In this document: in pieces, positions 55,290 to 63,804 of the stretch
Position numbering within the stretch: the stretch's first letter is position 1
Layout: each line of letters starts with the position of its first letter
Assembly (NCBI RefSeq): GCF_007922615.2
Contig: NZ_CP042301.2
Coordinates: forward strand, 1,860,001 to 1,924,000
Direction: 5' to 3'
Source of the DNA: Nitratireductor mangrovi
Lineage (GTDB): Bacteria > Pseudomonadota > Alphaproteobacteria > Rhizobiales > Rhizobiaceae
DNA length: 64,000 nucleotides
Notes under the pieces: model-generated
The model's input: only the letters and a program-made list of their open reading frames with translations
What the model was told of the DNA's origin: nothing
Databases searched by the model: none
Made by a program: the position numbers and the translations under genes

Positions 55290-55745
55290 ATGGCAGGGCT
55301 TTATCTTGATGAGTTCCGGCCCGGCGAGGTGATCCGCCACCCGCTGACCAAGACCATTACCGAAAGCGACAACATGCTGTTTTCGGTGATGACGCTCAAT
55401 CCGCAGCCGCTCCATATCGACTTCGACTTCGCGGCGAAGAGCGAATGGGGCAAGCCGCTGGTCAATTCGCTGTTCACGCTCGGCCTGATGATCGGCATTT
55501 CGGTGCACGATACGACGCTGGGCACGACGATCGGCAACCTCGGCATGAAGGAGACCGTGTTCCCGCATCCGCTTTTCCACGGCGATACCGTGCGGGTCGA
55601 GACCGAGATCGTTTCGGTGCGCGAATCAAGATCCAAGCCGGATCGCGGCATCGTGGAGTTCGAACACCGCGCCTTCAACCAGGACGGGGTCTTGGTAGCG
55701 CGCTGTGTGCGCCAGGCGATGATGCTGAAGAAGAGCACCGCCTGA
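55290..55745 (+). CDS. MaoC-like enoyl-CoA hydratase/dehydratase
   Basis: A 151-residue single hotdog-fold domain. The MaoC active-site pattern is visible in SVMTLNPQPLHIDFDFA (catalytic Asp/His as NPQPLH), with LFTLGLMIGISVHDT and FHGDTVRVETEI downstream. It is preceded by AAGAGGAGGG and is coupled (TGATG) to a CoA-ester lyase gene. This pair looks like a mesaconyl-CoA hydratase / malyl-CoA lyase-type couple, as in glyoxylate or C5-dicarboxylate metabolism, but no other genes of those pathways are present. Confidence 0.87.
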   Translation: MAGLYLDEFRPGEVIRHPLTKTITESDNMLFSVMTLNPQPLHIDFDFAAKSEWGKPLVNSLFTLGLMIGISVHDTTLGTTIGNLGMKETVFPHPLFHGDTVRVETEIVSVRESRSKPDRGIVEFEHRAFNQDGVLVARCVRQAMMLKKSTA

Positions 55746-56623
55746 TGCGCTCGCTGCTCTTCGTTCCGGGCGATTCGGAAAAGAAGCTGACGAAGGGTCT
55801 CGGTTCCGGCGCCGACGTTCTCATCGTCGATCTGGAGGATTCGGTTGCCCTCGCCGCCAAGGAAACCGCGCGGCGGATTGCGGCCGAGTTCCTTGCCGAG
55901 GCCTCTCGTTCCGACGCGCAGCGCTTCTATGTAAGGGTGAACGACTTCACAACGGGGCTGACCGACGACGATCTCGCCTCCGTGGTCGCAGCGCGGCCGG
56001 ACGGCATCATGCTGCCAAAGGCGGCCGGTGGCGGCGACGTCTTGCGTCTGGCCACCCGGTTGCGCGTGCACGAGGCTGAAGCGGGGATCGACGATGGCGC
56101 TCTCCGCATCATCCCTCTGGTCACCGAGACGGCTGCCGGACTGCTCGCCGCCGCCACCTACAATGCCGACCTGCCGAGGTTGGCCGGGATCACCTGGGGC
56201 GCGGAGGATCTCTCGGCCGACCTGGGGGCACGGGCCGCGCGCGACGAGACCGGGCGCTTTACCGACGTCTTCCGGCTGGCGCGCTCGATGACGCTGCTGA
56301 CTGCCGCTTCCTGCCAGACGGACGCGATCGACACCGTTTTTGTGGATTTCCGCGACATGGAGGCCCTGAAGGCCGAATGCATCGAAGCCGAGCGCGACGG
56401 TTTCACCGGCAAGATGGCGATACACCCGGCCCAGGTGCCGGTGATCAACAAGGCGTTCACCCCCTCCGCGGAGGCCGTGGCGGAGGCGCGTGCCATCGCC
56501 GACGCCTTCGCTCAATCCGGCAATCCCGGCGTGGTCGGCATCGGCGGCAAGATGTATGACCGCCCGCATTTGCGCCGCGCCGAACGGCTACTGGCGCGCG
56601 CGAGCGGGATCACTCTCAGCTGA
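55745..56623 (+). CDS. HpcH/HpaI-family CoA ester lyase (CitE/malyl-CoA lyase-like)
   Basis: A 292-residue TIM-barrel lyase with RSLLFVPGDSEKKLTKGL, DVLIVDLEDSVALAAKETAR (metal-binding Asp/Glu), RVNDFTTGLTDDDL, ITWGAEDLSADLGA and GKMAIHPAQVPVINKAF. Members cleave malyl-CoA, methylmalyl-CoA, citramalyl-CoA or citryl substrates. Its ATG shares one base with the MaoC stop codon, so translation is coupled. The substrate is not decided by sequence. Confidence 0.9.
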   Translation: MRSLLFVPGDSEKKLTKGLGSGADVLIVDLEDSVALAAKETARRIAAEFLAEASRSDAQRFYVRVNDFTTGLTDDDLASVVAARPDGIMLPKAAGGGDVLRLATRLRVHEAEAGIDDGALRIIPLVTETAAGLLAAATYNADLPRLAGITWGAEDLSADLGARAARDETGRFTDVFRLARSMTLLTAASCQTDAIDTVFVDFRDMEALKAECIEAERDGFTGKMAIHPAQVPVINKAFTPSAEAVAEARAIADAFAQSGNPGVVGIGGKMYDRPHLRRAERLLARASGITLS

Positions 56624-56673
56624 GAACCATCCAGGCGATCCTGTTGCGGGTGCCAACCCCAGCGCAGGGGCGG

Positions 56674-57279
56674 TCAGTCCTGCCACCTCGGCCGGCGCAT
56701 CGCAAAGGTTTCCAGCACCTGCGCGTAGTCCATGTAACCGAGGCGGGCGATCGTGCCGGCCTTGACGATGTCGAACAGACCATCGGTGAGGAAGGCATCG
56801 TCGATATGGACGCCGACCACCTCGCCGAAAACGACATGGACTCCACCCGGACGCCCTGCCAGGCCCTTGGGCTGGATGATCTCGGTGACCTTGCATTCCA
56901 GAGCCGCCGGCGCCTCGGCCACGCGCGGCACGGAGACGATGCGCGACGGCGCCGACGTCAGCCCTGCGTAGCCAAACTCGCTGGTGCCGCGCGGCGCGTC
57001 GACGGCGCTTGCGTTCATCTTTTCGGCAAGCGCTCGGGTGGCAAGGTTGGCGACGAACTCGCCCGTCTCGCCGGCGAAGGTGGCGCTGTCCTTGGCGCCC
57101 TCCGAGGAAAACAGCACCAGATGCGGATGTGTGGAGATCGCGTTGAAAAACGAATACGGCGCAAGGTTGAGTTCGCCGGCCGCATTGCGGCTCGATATCC
57201 AGCCGATCGGCCGCGGCGCCACGATGGCCTTGAAGGGGTCATGCGGCAGGCCGTGCCCGTCCTCAGGCTGATAGAACAT
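56674..57279 (-). CDS. Flavin reductase family protein
   Basis: A 201-residue FMN-binding split-barrel protein with the flavin reductase pattern IVAPRPIGWISSRNAAGELNLAP-type (split), FFNAISTHPHLVLFSS and FVANLATRAL. Members supply reduced FMN or act as short NAD(P)H-flavin oxidoreductases. It overlaps the nitroreductase gene by one base (TGATG) and is its likely partner. Its 3' end faces the CoA-ester lyase gene, 50 bases apart. Confidence 0.87.
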   Translation of the reverse strand: MFYQPEDGHGLPHDPFKAIVAPRPIGWISSRNAAGELNLAPYSFFNAISTHPHLVLFSSEGAKDSATFAGETGEFVANLATRALAEKMNASAVDAPRGTSEFGYAGLTSAPSRIVSVPRVAEAPAALECKVTEIIQPKGLAGRPGGVHVVFGEVVGVHIDDAFLTDGLFDIVKAGTIARLGYMDYAQVLETFAMRRPRWQD

Positions 57280-57869
57280 CAGCTGTTCTCCCGCCACGGT
57301 CCGCGATACTCCGACAGCAACGCAGCGGGGTCGGGGCGCGGGCGCTCGGCGACGTCGCCGGAATGACGTCCGATATGAACAAAGCCGACCACGCGCTCCT
57401 CCGGCGCCAGGCCGAGAATTTCGCGCCCCTTTGCGGTGTCGGAATACCAGTTGGTGATCATGTTGGCGCCATAGCCAAGCGCGTGCGCGGCGTGGATCAG
57501 GTTCATCGCCGCCATGCCGCCCGAAAGCAGCATCTCCCATTGCGGAATCTTCGGGTTGGGCTTCGGCGCCGAGACGACCCCGATGACGAGCGGCGCCCGC
57601 GAGAAGCGGGTGCGTTCCTGTTCGCGGCGCGCCTCGGTCAGCGGTCCCTCGCGTTCTTCGGCGAGCGCGGCCAGCAACTCGCCGATGTTTTGGCGGGCGT
57701 CGCCGCGGTAAAGGATGAAACGCCACGGCGCCAGGCGGCCATGGTCGGGAACCCTTGTCGCGGCGGCAAGCATGGTACCGATCTCGGCATCGGTCGGCCC
57801 CGGTTCGGCAAGTTCGGCAATGGGGGGAGATTTGCGCGTCAACAGATGGTCGATGATCGGCGAACTCAA
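57279..57869 (-). CDS. Nitroreductase family protein
   Basis: A 196-residue YdjA-like minimal nitroreductase: TRKSPPIAELAEPGPTD-like N-terminus, AATRVPDHGRLAPWRF (FMN phosphate site), GGMAAMNLIHAAHALGYG and NWYSDTAKGREILGL. It probably reduces quinones or nitro-compounds with NAD(P)H and FMN. The TTG at 57869 was chosen because AAGGA lies about 9 bases upstream and no nearer ATG exists; the longer open frame starts upstream of the natural N-terminus. It is coupled to the flavin reductase gene. Confidence 0.87.
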   Translation of the reverse strand: MSSPIIDHLLTRKSPPIAELAEPGPTDAEIGTMLAAATRVPDHGRLAPWRFILYRGDARQNIGELLAALAEEREGPLTEARREQERTRFSRAPLVIGVVSAPKPNPKIPQWEMLLSGGMAAMNLIHAAHALGYGANMITNWYSDTAKGREILGLAPEERVVGFVHIGRHSGDVAERPRPDPAALLSEYRGPWRENS

Positions 57870-58027
57870 GGGCTCATCTTCCTTGTCGGTCGTTTGCGGC
57901 CGGATGCGGCCCTGAGGGAGGACCGGCGCAGCGCCGGACCCGAGGTGCGGCCTTGAAATTGCCATTCGCATGGGTTTGATGGCAAGGGAAGCAAGAAGGG
58001 GTATCCGCACTGTTCAAGCGATTTGTC

Positions 58028-58975
58028 GTGATCGCCAGCGTGTTGCTGGCAGGGGTACTTGCCGCCGCAGCACAGGAATTGGCCGATCCCAGCCTGAAAC
58101 TGAGCCTGCCCGGCCTCACCGGCTATGCGCCACCGACATCGGACCAGCCTCTTGCCGGTGGCTTCGGCGGCCAGGTCACCTTGGCAGCGAAGCTGGTTGC
58201 CGAGGCGCCCGACGTGTCGCGCGGCATGGTGTGGCGCGTGTTCAAGCCCGAGCCCGGCCCGGACGGCAAGCTGCCCTTGGTAGCCCAGGCACAGGGCGGC
58301 ACCAGTGCCTTCACCCTGGAACCCGGCAGCTATCTGGTGCACGCCGCCTTCGGGCGGGCCGGCGCGACCAAGCGTATCTCCGTCGACGGAGCGGGGCAGA
58401 CCGAAACCTTCATCCTCGAGGCCGGTGGCCTGAAGCTCGATGCGGTCTTGTCGGGCGGCAAACCGATCCCGCCGGGAAAGCTGCGCTTTTCCATTTACGA
58501 GGCCGCGGAAGACCCGGATGGCGACCGCGCGCTGATCATTCCCGATGTCAGCCCGAACACGGTCGTCCGGCTCAATGCCGGCACCTATCATGTCGTTTCC
58601 CACTACGGCTCGGTCAACGCGGTGATCCGCGCCGATATCCGGGTCGAGGCCGGCCGGCTGACCGAGGCAACGGTGGAACACCGGGCAGCGCAGCTGACGC
58701 TCAAGCTGGTCCGAGAGCCCAATGGCGAAGGTATCGCCGACACCCAGTGGTCGATCCTGACCGGGTCGGGCGATCTGGTGCGCGAGAATGTCGGCGCCTT
58801 CGCCTCGATGGTGCTGGCGGAGGGCGACTACACCGCTATCGCGCGCAACCGCGAGCGCAACTACGAGCACGACTTCACCGTTGTCGCCGGCCAGAACGGC
58901 GACGTCGAGGTGCTCACGACCAAGGACCTCATCGAGATACCCGCCGAGGGGGCGGACGCCGACGTAATCGACTGA
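58028..58975 (+). CDS. Exported beta-rich repeat protein of unknown function
   Basis: A 315-residue protein with signal peptide (VIASVLLAGVLAAAAQ) and no recognised named domain. The mature part has three similar modules: EPGSYLVHAAFGRAG, NAGTYHVVSHYGSVNA and AEGDYTAIARNRERN, each followed by a V-x-A/G-G turn and beta strands, like carboxypeptidase-regulatory-type sandwiches. The GTG at 58028 is the standard start but has no SD. A CTG at 58010, with AAGGGG 8 bases upstream, would add a basic LFKRFV leader and may be the real start. Divergent from the nitroreductase gene. Confidence 0.7.
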   Translation: MIASVLLAGVLAAAAQELADPSLKLSLPGLTGYAPPTSDQPLAGGFGGQVTLAAKLVAEAPDVSRGMVWRVFKPEPGPDGKLPLVAQAQGGTSAFTLEPGSYLVHAAFGRAGATKRISVDGAGQTETFILEAGGLKLDAVLSGGKPIPPGKLRFSIYEAAEDPDGDRALIIPDVSPNTVVRLNAGTYHVVSHYGSVNAVIRADIRVEAGRLTEATVEHRAAQLTLKLVREPNGEGIADTQWSILTGSGDLVRENVGAFASMVLAEGDYTAIARNRERNYEHDFTVVAGQNGDVEVLTTKDLIEIPAEGADADVID

Positions 58976-59012
58976 CCGTCGGACCCGTCGTACGTCCTGC
59001 TTGCTCGGACCG

Positions 59013-59948
59013 TCAGTGCATGTGCTGGCTGGCGCGCCGTGGCCAGCCACGCGCCGGATTTGCCGGTGCCAGGGCGAAGACCGAGCGGTAAAGAAACGCC
59101 AGCAATTGCTTGCGGTCGCTGATCGCTGCCATCTGCGACCACGCCAGCGGCTCACCGATGCGGACCGCGATCGTCTTGCCGGAAAGGCGTGCGAATTCGC
59201 GAATCAGCAATGATGTGCGCAGGGTGAGCGAAATGTTGCCGACGAGCCGGGCGAGCGGCCGCCGGTCGGTCGCAAGATCCATGTGGCGGCTGACGAGATG
59301 GAAAAGCGGCCCGCACTGGCCGCTGAAATGCACAGGCACGACCGTGGCACGCGCATCCTGCACGAGGCGCGCGGCGAAGATCTTCCAAGGGAGATCCTCG
59401 GCCTTGCCGTACCCTTTCGGAGCCGTCGCCACGCCGCCGGCGGGGAAGATGACGATAGTGACCCCTTCGCGCAACAGGCGCAGCGCCTCGTGGCGCGTTT
59501 CCAGGTTGCGCTTCAGCGCCTCCTTGGTCTCGGAGAAGTCAACCGGCAGCGCGTAGGGATTGATCTCCGGCACCTTGAGAAGCTCGGAATTGATCATCAC
59601 CTTGAACGGGCGTCCGAGTTCTTCCGCCAGCGACAGGACCGCGACGCCGTCTCCGATCCCGAATGGATGATTGGCGACGATCACGAGCGGCACATTGTCG
59701 GGAAGCGCCGGCGGCCAAATGCCGTGGCGCTCGACACCGACACCGATCAAATCCAGCATGCGGCCGAAGATCCGCTCGCCCGACGGCACGATGTCGTGAC
59801 GCCAGATGCCGTAGAGCGCGGCATAGCGTTCGCGGCCGGAAAACCCCTCCACGGAGCGGATCACCCAGCGCTTGAGGCGCGCCTGGTCGGGGTTCGCGTA
59901 GGAGAGTTCCGGAAAGGCGATCGGCTTTCGGCGGATTCGCACCAGCAT
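59013..59948 (-). CDS. Lysophospholipid acyltransferase family protein
   Basis: A 311-residue cytosolic-facing acyltransferase with the catalytic NHPFGIGDG (His and Asp of the NHPxGxxDG type), IFPAGGVATAPKG (phosphate-binding) and ATVVPVHFSGQCGPLF. This variant is found in proteobacterial proteins that acylate lysophospholipid-like or ornithine-lipid acceptors. No TM is evident. It lies 76 bases downstream of thrS in the same direction, with a hairpin between them. The acyl acceptor is unknown. Confidence 0.85.
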   Translation of the reverse strand: MLVRIRRKPIAFPELSYANPDQARLKRWVIRSVEGFSGRERYAALYGIWRHDIVPSGERIFGRMLDLIGVGVERHGIWPPALPDNVPLVIVANHPFGIGDGVAVLSLAEELGRPFKVMINSELLKVPEINPYALPVDFSETKEALKRNLETRHEALRLLREGVTIVIFPAGGVATAPKGYGKAEDLPWKIFAARLVQDARATVVPVHFSGQCGPLFHLVSRHMDLATDRRPLARLVGNISLTLRTSLLIREFARLSGKTIAVRIGEPLAWSQMAAISDRKQLLAFLYRSVFALAPANPARGWPRRASQHMH

Positions 59949-59985
59949 GGAGCGAGCCTATGCCCATCTTTCATGACGCGTTGAT

Positions 59986-60018
59986 GAAGGCCGCGGTGGG
60001 GTTTACGCCGCGGCCTTC
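59986..60018 (-). terminator. Hairpin after thrS
   Basis: GAAGGCCGCGG and CCGCGGCCTTC form a perfect 11-bp stem with an 11-base loop, 6 bases past the thrS stop. It lacks a T-run, as is common in this GC-rich DNA. Confidence 0.6.
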
Positions 60019-60024
60019 CTCGCT

Positions 60025-62001
60025 TCAAGCGGCCGCTGCCTTGGCACGGCGCAGGTCGGGCGGCATGGCTTCCGCCGAAAGCCCAAGAATGGCGTCGCCC
60101 AGCGCCATCGACTGCTGGTCACGCGAGCCCAGGCGGCGCATGTTGACGGTCCCCTCCTCCGCCTCCCGCTTGCCGCAGACCAGGATCACCGGAACCTTGG
60201 CGAGACTGTGCTCGCGCACCTTGTAGTTGATCTTCTCGTTGCGCAGATCGGCCTCGGCCAGGAGACCTGCCGCCTTGAGCCGTCGCGTCACGTCGAGCGC
60301 ATAGTCGTCGGCATCGGAAGTGATGGTGGCGACCACCACCTGCAGTGGCGCAAACCACAACGGCACATGGCCGGCATAATTCTCGATCAGGATGCCGAGA
60401 AACCGCTCCATCGAACCGCAAATCGCGCGATGCACCATCACCGGCTGCTTCTTTTCCGAATCGGCCCCGATATAGAAGGCTCCGAAGCGCTCGGGCAGGT
60501 TGAAGTCGACCTGGGTTGTGCCGCATTGCCATTCGCGGCCGATCGCGTCTTTCAGGACGTAGTCGAATTTGGGGCCGTAGAAGGCGCCGTCGCCGGGGTT
60601 GATCTCCGTGCGGATGCGGCTGTCGGATTGCTGTATCTGCTTCAGAACACCGCCCATGATCTCCTCGGCGTGATCCCAAAGCGCGTCGGAGCCGACGCGC
60701 TTTTCCGGCCTGGTGGAGAAGAAGACGGTAATCTCCTCGAAGCCGAAATCGGCATAGGTCGACAGGATCAGGTCATTGATCTTCAGGCACTCGGCGGCCA
60801 GCTGGTTCTCGGTGCAGAAGATGTGGGCATCGTCCTGCGTAAAGCCACGGACCCGCATCAGCCCGTGCAGGGCGCCCGATGGCTCGTAGCGATGGACATT
60901 GCCGAATTCGGCAAGCCGTATCGGCAGATCGCGGTAAGACTTCAGGCCATGCTTGAAGATCTGCACATGGCCCGGACAATTCATAGGCTTCAGGGCGAAG
61001 ACACGGTCGTCCTCGGCCTCGTCGCCGGCAACCTGAACCTTGAACATGTTCTCGCGATACCAGCCCCAATGGCCGGAGGTCTCCCACAGGCCCTTGTCGA
61101 GCACCTGCGGCGCGTTGACCTCCTCGTAGCCTTCCTGGTCGAGGCGGCGGCGCATGTAGCCGACAAGGTTCTGGAACATCTTCCAGCCCTTGGAATGCCA
61201 GAAGACGACGCCCGGCCCCTCTTCCTGGAAATGGAACAGGTCCATCTCGCGGCCGAGGCGGCGATGGTCGCGCTTTTCGGCTTCCTCGAGCATATGAAGG
61301 TAGCGGTCCAGCTGTGCCTGATCGGCCCAGGCCGTGCCATAGATGCGGGTCAGCATCGGGTTGTTGGCATCGCCGCGCCAATAGGCGCCGGCCACCTTCA
61401 TCAGTTTGAAGGCGTTGCCGATCTGGCCGGTCGATGCCATGTGCGGCCCGCGGCAGAGATCGAACCAGTCGCCCTGGAAATAGATCTTGAGTTCCTGATC
61501 GTCGGGGATCGCGTCGATCAGCTCGACCTTGTAGCTCTCGCCCTTGTCGCGAAAGACCTTCTTCGCTTTCTCCCTGTCCCAGACCTCCTTGGTGAAGGGA
61601 CGGTTACGCTGGATGATCTCGCGCATCTTCTTCTCGATGACGGGGAAATCGTCCGGCGTGAAGGGCTCGTTGCGCGCGAAGTCGTAATAGAACCCGTTGT
61701 CGATCACCGGTCCGATGGTGACCTGGGTGCCGGGCCAGAGCTCCTGCACCGCTTCGGCCAATACGTGCGCGGCGTCGTGGCGGATCAGCTCGAGGGCGCG
61801 GGGGTCGTCACGGGTGACGATCTCAACTGCGCCGGAGCCGCCGAGCGGATCGGCAAGATCGCGGACCTGGCCGTCGACGGCATAGGCGACTGCCTTCTTT
61901 GCGAGCGATTTGGAGATCGATGCGGCAAGTTCGGCACCGGTCATCGCGGCGTCGTATTCTCGCTGCGAGCCATCAGGAAATTTCAGGGAAACGTGGGGCA
62001 T
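60025..62001 (-). CDS. thrS: Threonyl-tRNA synthetase
   Basis: A 658-residue class II synthetase with an N-terminal TGS domain ([20 protein letters not shown]), the editing domain ([20 protein letters not shown] with HxxxH, plus the second Cys/His pair in FDLCRGPHM), the catalytic core ([45 protein letters not shown]) and a C-terminal anticodon-binding domain. It charges tRNA-Thr and clears mischarged Ser-tRNA. It is followed by a hairpin. Confidence 0.97.
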   Translation of the reverse strand: MPHVSLKFPDGSQREYDAAMTGAELAASISKSLAKKAVAYAVDGQVRDLADPLGGSGAVEIVTRDDPRALELIRHDAAHVLAEAVQELWPGTQVTIGPVIDNGFYYDFARNEPFTPDDFPVIEKKMREIIQRNRPFTKEVWDREKAKKVFRDKGESYKVELIDAIPDDQELKIYFQGDWFDLCRGPHMASTGQIGNAFKLMKVAGAYWRGDANNPMLTRIYGTAWADQAQLDRYLHMLEEAEKRDHRRLGREMDLFHFQEEGPGVVFWHSKGWKMFQNLVGYMRRRLDQEGYEEVNAPQVLDKGLWETSGHWGWYRENMFKVQVAGDEAEDDRVFALKPMNCPGHVQIFKHGLKSYRDLPIRLAEFGNVHRYEPSGALHGLMRVRGFTQDDAHIFCTENQLAAECLKINDLILSTYADFGFEEITVFFSTRPEKRVGSDALWDHAEEIMGGVLKQIQQSDSRIRTEINPGDGAFYGPKFDYVLKDAIGREWQCGTTQVDFNLPERFGAFYIGADSEKKQPVMVHRAICGSMERFLGILIENYAGHVPLWFAPLQVVVATITSDADDYALDVTRRLKAAGLLAEADLRNEKINYKVREHSLAKVPVILVCGKREAEEGTVNMRRLGSRDQQSMALGDAILGLSAEAMPPDLRRAKAAAA

Positions 62002-62185
62002 GACATTCTCCTATCCAGTCCCGCAAACGAGCGCGGGTGGTGTGTTCTCGGAATGCCGGCAACCGTGCCGCCGGCAGGCACGCTACATATGCGCCACGCC
62101 GGCACGCGTAAAGGCCGCAGAACGACGCCGCAGCCAAAATCAGAAATCGAACGTCGGTGCGGGGCTTAGTTCCCGCCGGGCAGCG

Positions 62186-62362
62186 CTAGCTGTTGTCCTC
62201 GACCGGGGCTTTCGGGCCGTTCTTCTTGATCGACTCGATCGCGTTCTCGGCACTGGCCTTGGAAGTGTAGCCTTCGGTGGAGAACATGATCTCGCTGTTG
62301 TATTTGAAGCGGACGCGATATTCGCCCCTCTTGTCCTTGTAGATTTCGAACTTGTGAGCCAT
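62186..62362 (-). CDS. YegP/DUF1508 family small protein
   Basis: A 58-residue protein: MAHKFEIYKDKRGEYRVRF, then YNSEIMFSTEGYTSKASAENAIE with the usual ESIKKNGP end. It is a single DUF1508 (YegP) motif, whose family has one or two such repeats. GGAGAGGG lies close before the ATG. The fold is known but the role is not. It lies between thrS and yidD. Confidence 0.85.
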   Translation of the reverse strand: MAHKFEIYKDKRGEYRVRFKYNSEIMFSTEGYTSKASAENAIESIKKNGPKAPVEDNS

Positions 62363-62505
62363 TTGCGGCCTCCCTCTCCATTGTCAGGACTTGCGATTCG
62401 CAAGTTGCCAGCGGAACGCGCGTGGGACAAGTGGAAGTTGGCAATGGCGCGGACTGCGCGTCGCTGGCCAGATAGTCGATCGCCGGCGCCCCCCGGCAGG
62501 GGCCA

Positions 62506-62841
62506 TCAGCAGGACGCGTGCCGCCCCCGACCGACCCCGCGATAGCGCCACGGGGCCCACCAGCGCAGCTCCGGCGCCAGCCGAGGCGGAACGTTGTCGA
62601 TGCCGTGGGTGCCGCCGGGCCCGCAACGCATGACACGGAACAGTCCGAGCCACACTCCCGCCCACAGCCCGTGGCGGGCGATCGCCTCATAGGCATATTC
62701 CGAACAGGTGGGCAAATGGCGGCAAGTATTGCCGATGAAGCCGGACAGAGTGAGTTGATAAAGCCGCACAGCGGCGGTGCCGAGAAGGCGGCCCGGCGTC
62801 CTCGGCCACGGACCCCTGTAGTTGCGGGACCGCTCAGCCAT
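62506..62841 (-). CDS. yidD: Membrane protein insertion efficiency factor YidD
   Basis: A 111-residue protein with the YidD core: RLYQLTLSGFIGNTCRHLPT, CSEYAYEAIARHG, GLFRVMRCGPGGTHGIDNVP. The three conserved Cys and the GxD-x-VP signature are present. YidD aids YidC-dependent membrane insertion. N- and C-terminal extensions (about 25 and 20 residues) are longer than E. coli. Its start overlaps the end of the hepT remnant, so it may use the same transcript. Confidence 0.93.
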   Translation of the reverse strand: MAERSRNYRGPWPRTPGRLLGTAAVRLYQLTLSGFIGNTCRHLPTCSEYAYEAIARHGLWAGVWLGLFRVMRCGPGGTHGIDNVPPRLAPELRWWAPWRYRGVGRGRHASC

Positions 62842-63189
62842 GGCTGTCGGTCAAAAGCTGCCCGATATCGGCTACCAAACGCGGCACGTAGTACGTATCC
62901 CAGAGGGTTTGCCGGTCAAAGGTATCATAGCCATGAGACAAGCGATTTCGCGTCCGGTAGGCGGCAGCGAGTTCGAGCTCTGGATAAGCGATTGCGAAGC
63001 CTCGAAAGCGCCGTAAAATCTCACCGGCTGCCTCGCCAATCGCCTCCACGCATTTGCAAGCGCCTGCTTGCCGCAGCTCGTCGACAACAAATTCGTCCCG
63101 CGAAACGCCGTCCAAGAATCGGGCAAGGCGATTGCCTCAGGCGACGATATTCTCCAGCAACGGTGCCAGCGACCGCCGGTGTCGTCCAT
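62834..63189 (-). pseudogene. Decayed HepT-like ribonuclease toxin
   Basis: The frame encodes a HepT/DUF86-like protein with the RNase motif RNRLSHGYD intact and the usual CKCVEAIGEAAGEIL. However, the N-terminal part (RSLAPLLENIVA) is cut from the rest by an in-frame TGA at 63137-63139, and no start codon exists in this frame before it. The only internal start is TTG at 63115, giving 93 residues without the first helix. The partner antitoxin is also damaged. It directly precedes and overlaps yidD. Confidence 0.7.
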
Positions 63190-63204
63190 TACATCGCGCG
63201 CCGG

Positions 63205-63348
63205 TCAGATTCGATCCTGACGGTCGCTGCCGGGCCGGTCCTCGCCGCGTGCCGTCGAGCCGAAAAGGCGCGGATTGGCCACGGGGTACTTGGCGATAAT
63301 GGCCAGTGCCTCGTCACGGTGCCTGGCAAGAGCTTCCGAAGGACGCAT
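63205..63348 (-). pseudogene. Truncated MntA-like minimal nucleotidyltransferase antitoxin
   Basis: This frame starts well (GGAGGGGCC before ATG) and reads RHRDEALAIIAKYPVANPRLF-type sequence (split here), then GSTARGEDRPGSD, the GSx10D nucleotidyltransferase motif. After Asp42 the expected D-x-D-L-L-V continuation is lost and the frame stops after residue 47, where intact MntA is about 100 residues. The missing two-thirds and the hepT start region suggest a deletion. It lies 9 bases after the IscU-like gene stop. Confidence 0.72.
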
Positions 63349-63357
63349 GGCCCCTCC

Positions 63358-63804
63358 CTAGGCCGCCTCTTCGGCGCGCTTTTTCTCGATCTGCGCAATG
63401 GCGTCGACGACGGCGTCGAAGGTCAGCATGGTGGAGGCATGGCGCGCCTTGTAGTCGCGCACCGGCTCCAGGTACTTGAGATCGCTGAAGCGGCCTTCAG
63501 GCGGCGCTCCGTTTTCCTTCAGCATGCGGCGCATCGCTTCGCGGACCGCGCGCAACTCGTCAGCCCCGGCGCCAACGACGTGTTGCGCCATGATCGACGA
63601 AGAGGCCTGGCCGAGTGCACACGCCTTCACCTCGTGCGCGAAGTCAGTGACGACACCGTCTTCCATCTTGAGGTCGACGAGGACCGTTGAGCCGCAAAGC
63701 TTGCTATGCGCACGCGCGGAGGCGTCGGGTTCCGGCAGGCGACCGATGCGCGGGATATTGCCGGCAAAACCGAGAATTTTCGCATTGTAGACGTCGTCGA
63801 TCAT
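63358..63804 (-). CDS. IscU/NifU-like Fe-S cluster scaffold protein
   Basis: A 148-residue protein of the IscU-like fold: NIPRIGRLPEPDASARAHS, KLCGSTVLVDL (Cys37), VKACALGQASSSIMAQHV (Cys62) and YKARHASTML. The third canonical Cys is replaced by His122 at the ARHAS position, as I recall for other alphaproteobacterial members. It may be a SufU/IscU-type scaffold or a Zn-containing relative. ATG at 63804 is followed by the family-typical DDVYNAKIL. The 196 bases to the window end hold only a TATAAT-like sequence at 63880-63885 and no recognisable gene. Confidence 0.85.
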   Translation of the reverse strand: MIDDVYNAKILGFAGNIPRIGRLPEPDASARAHSKLCGSTVLVDLKMEDGVVTDFAHEVKACALGQASSSIMAQHVVGAGADELRAVREAMRRMLKENGAPPEGRFSDLKYLEPVRDYKARHASTMLTFDAVVDAIAQIEKKRAEEAA

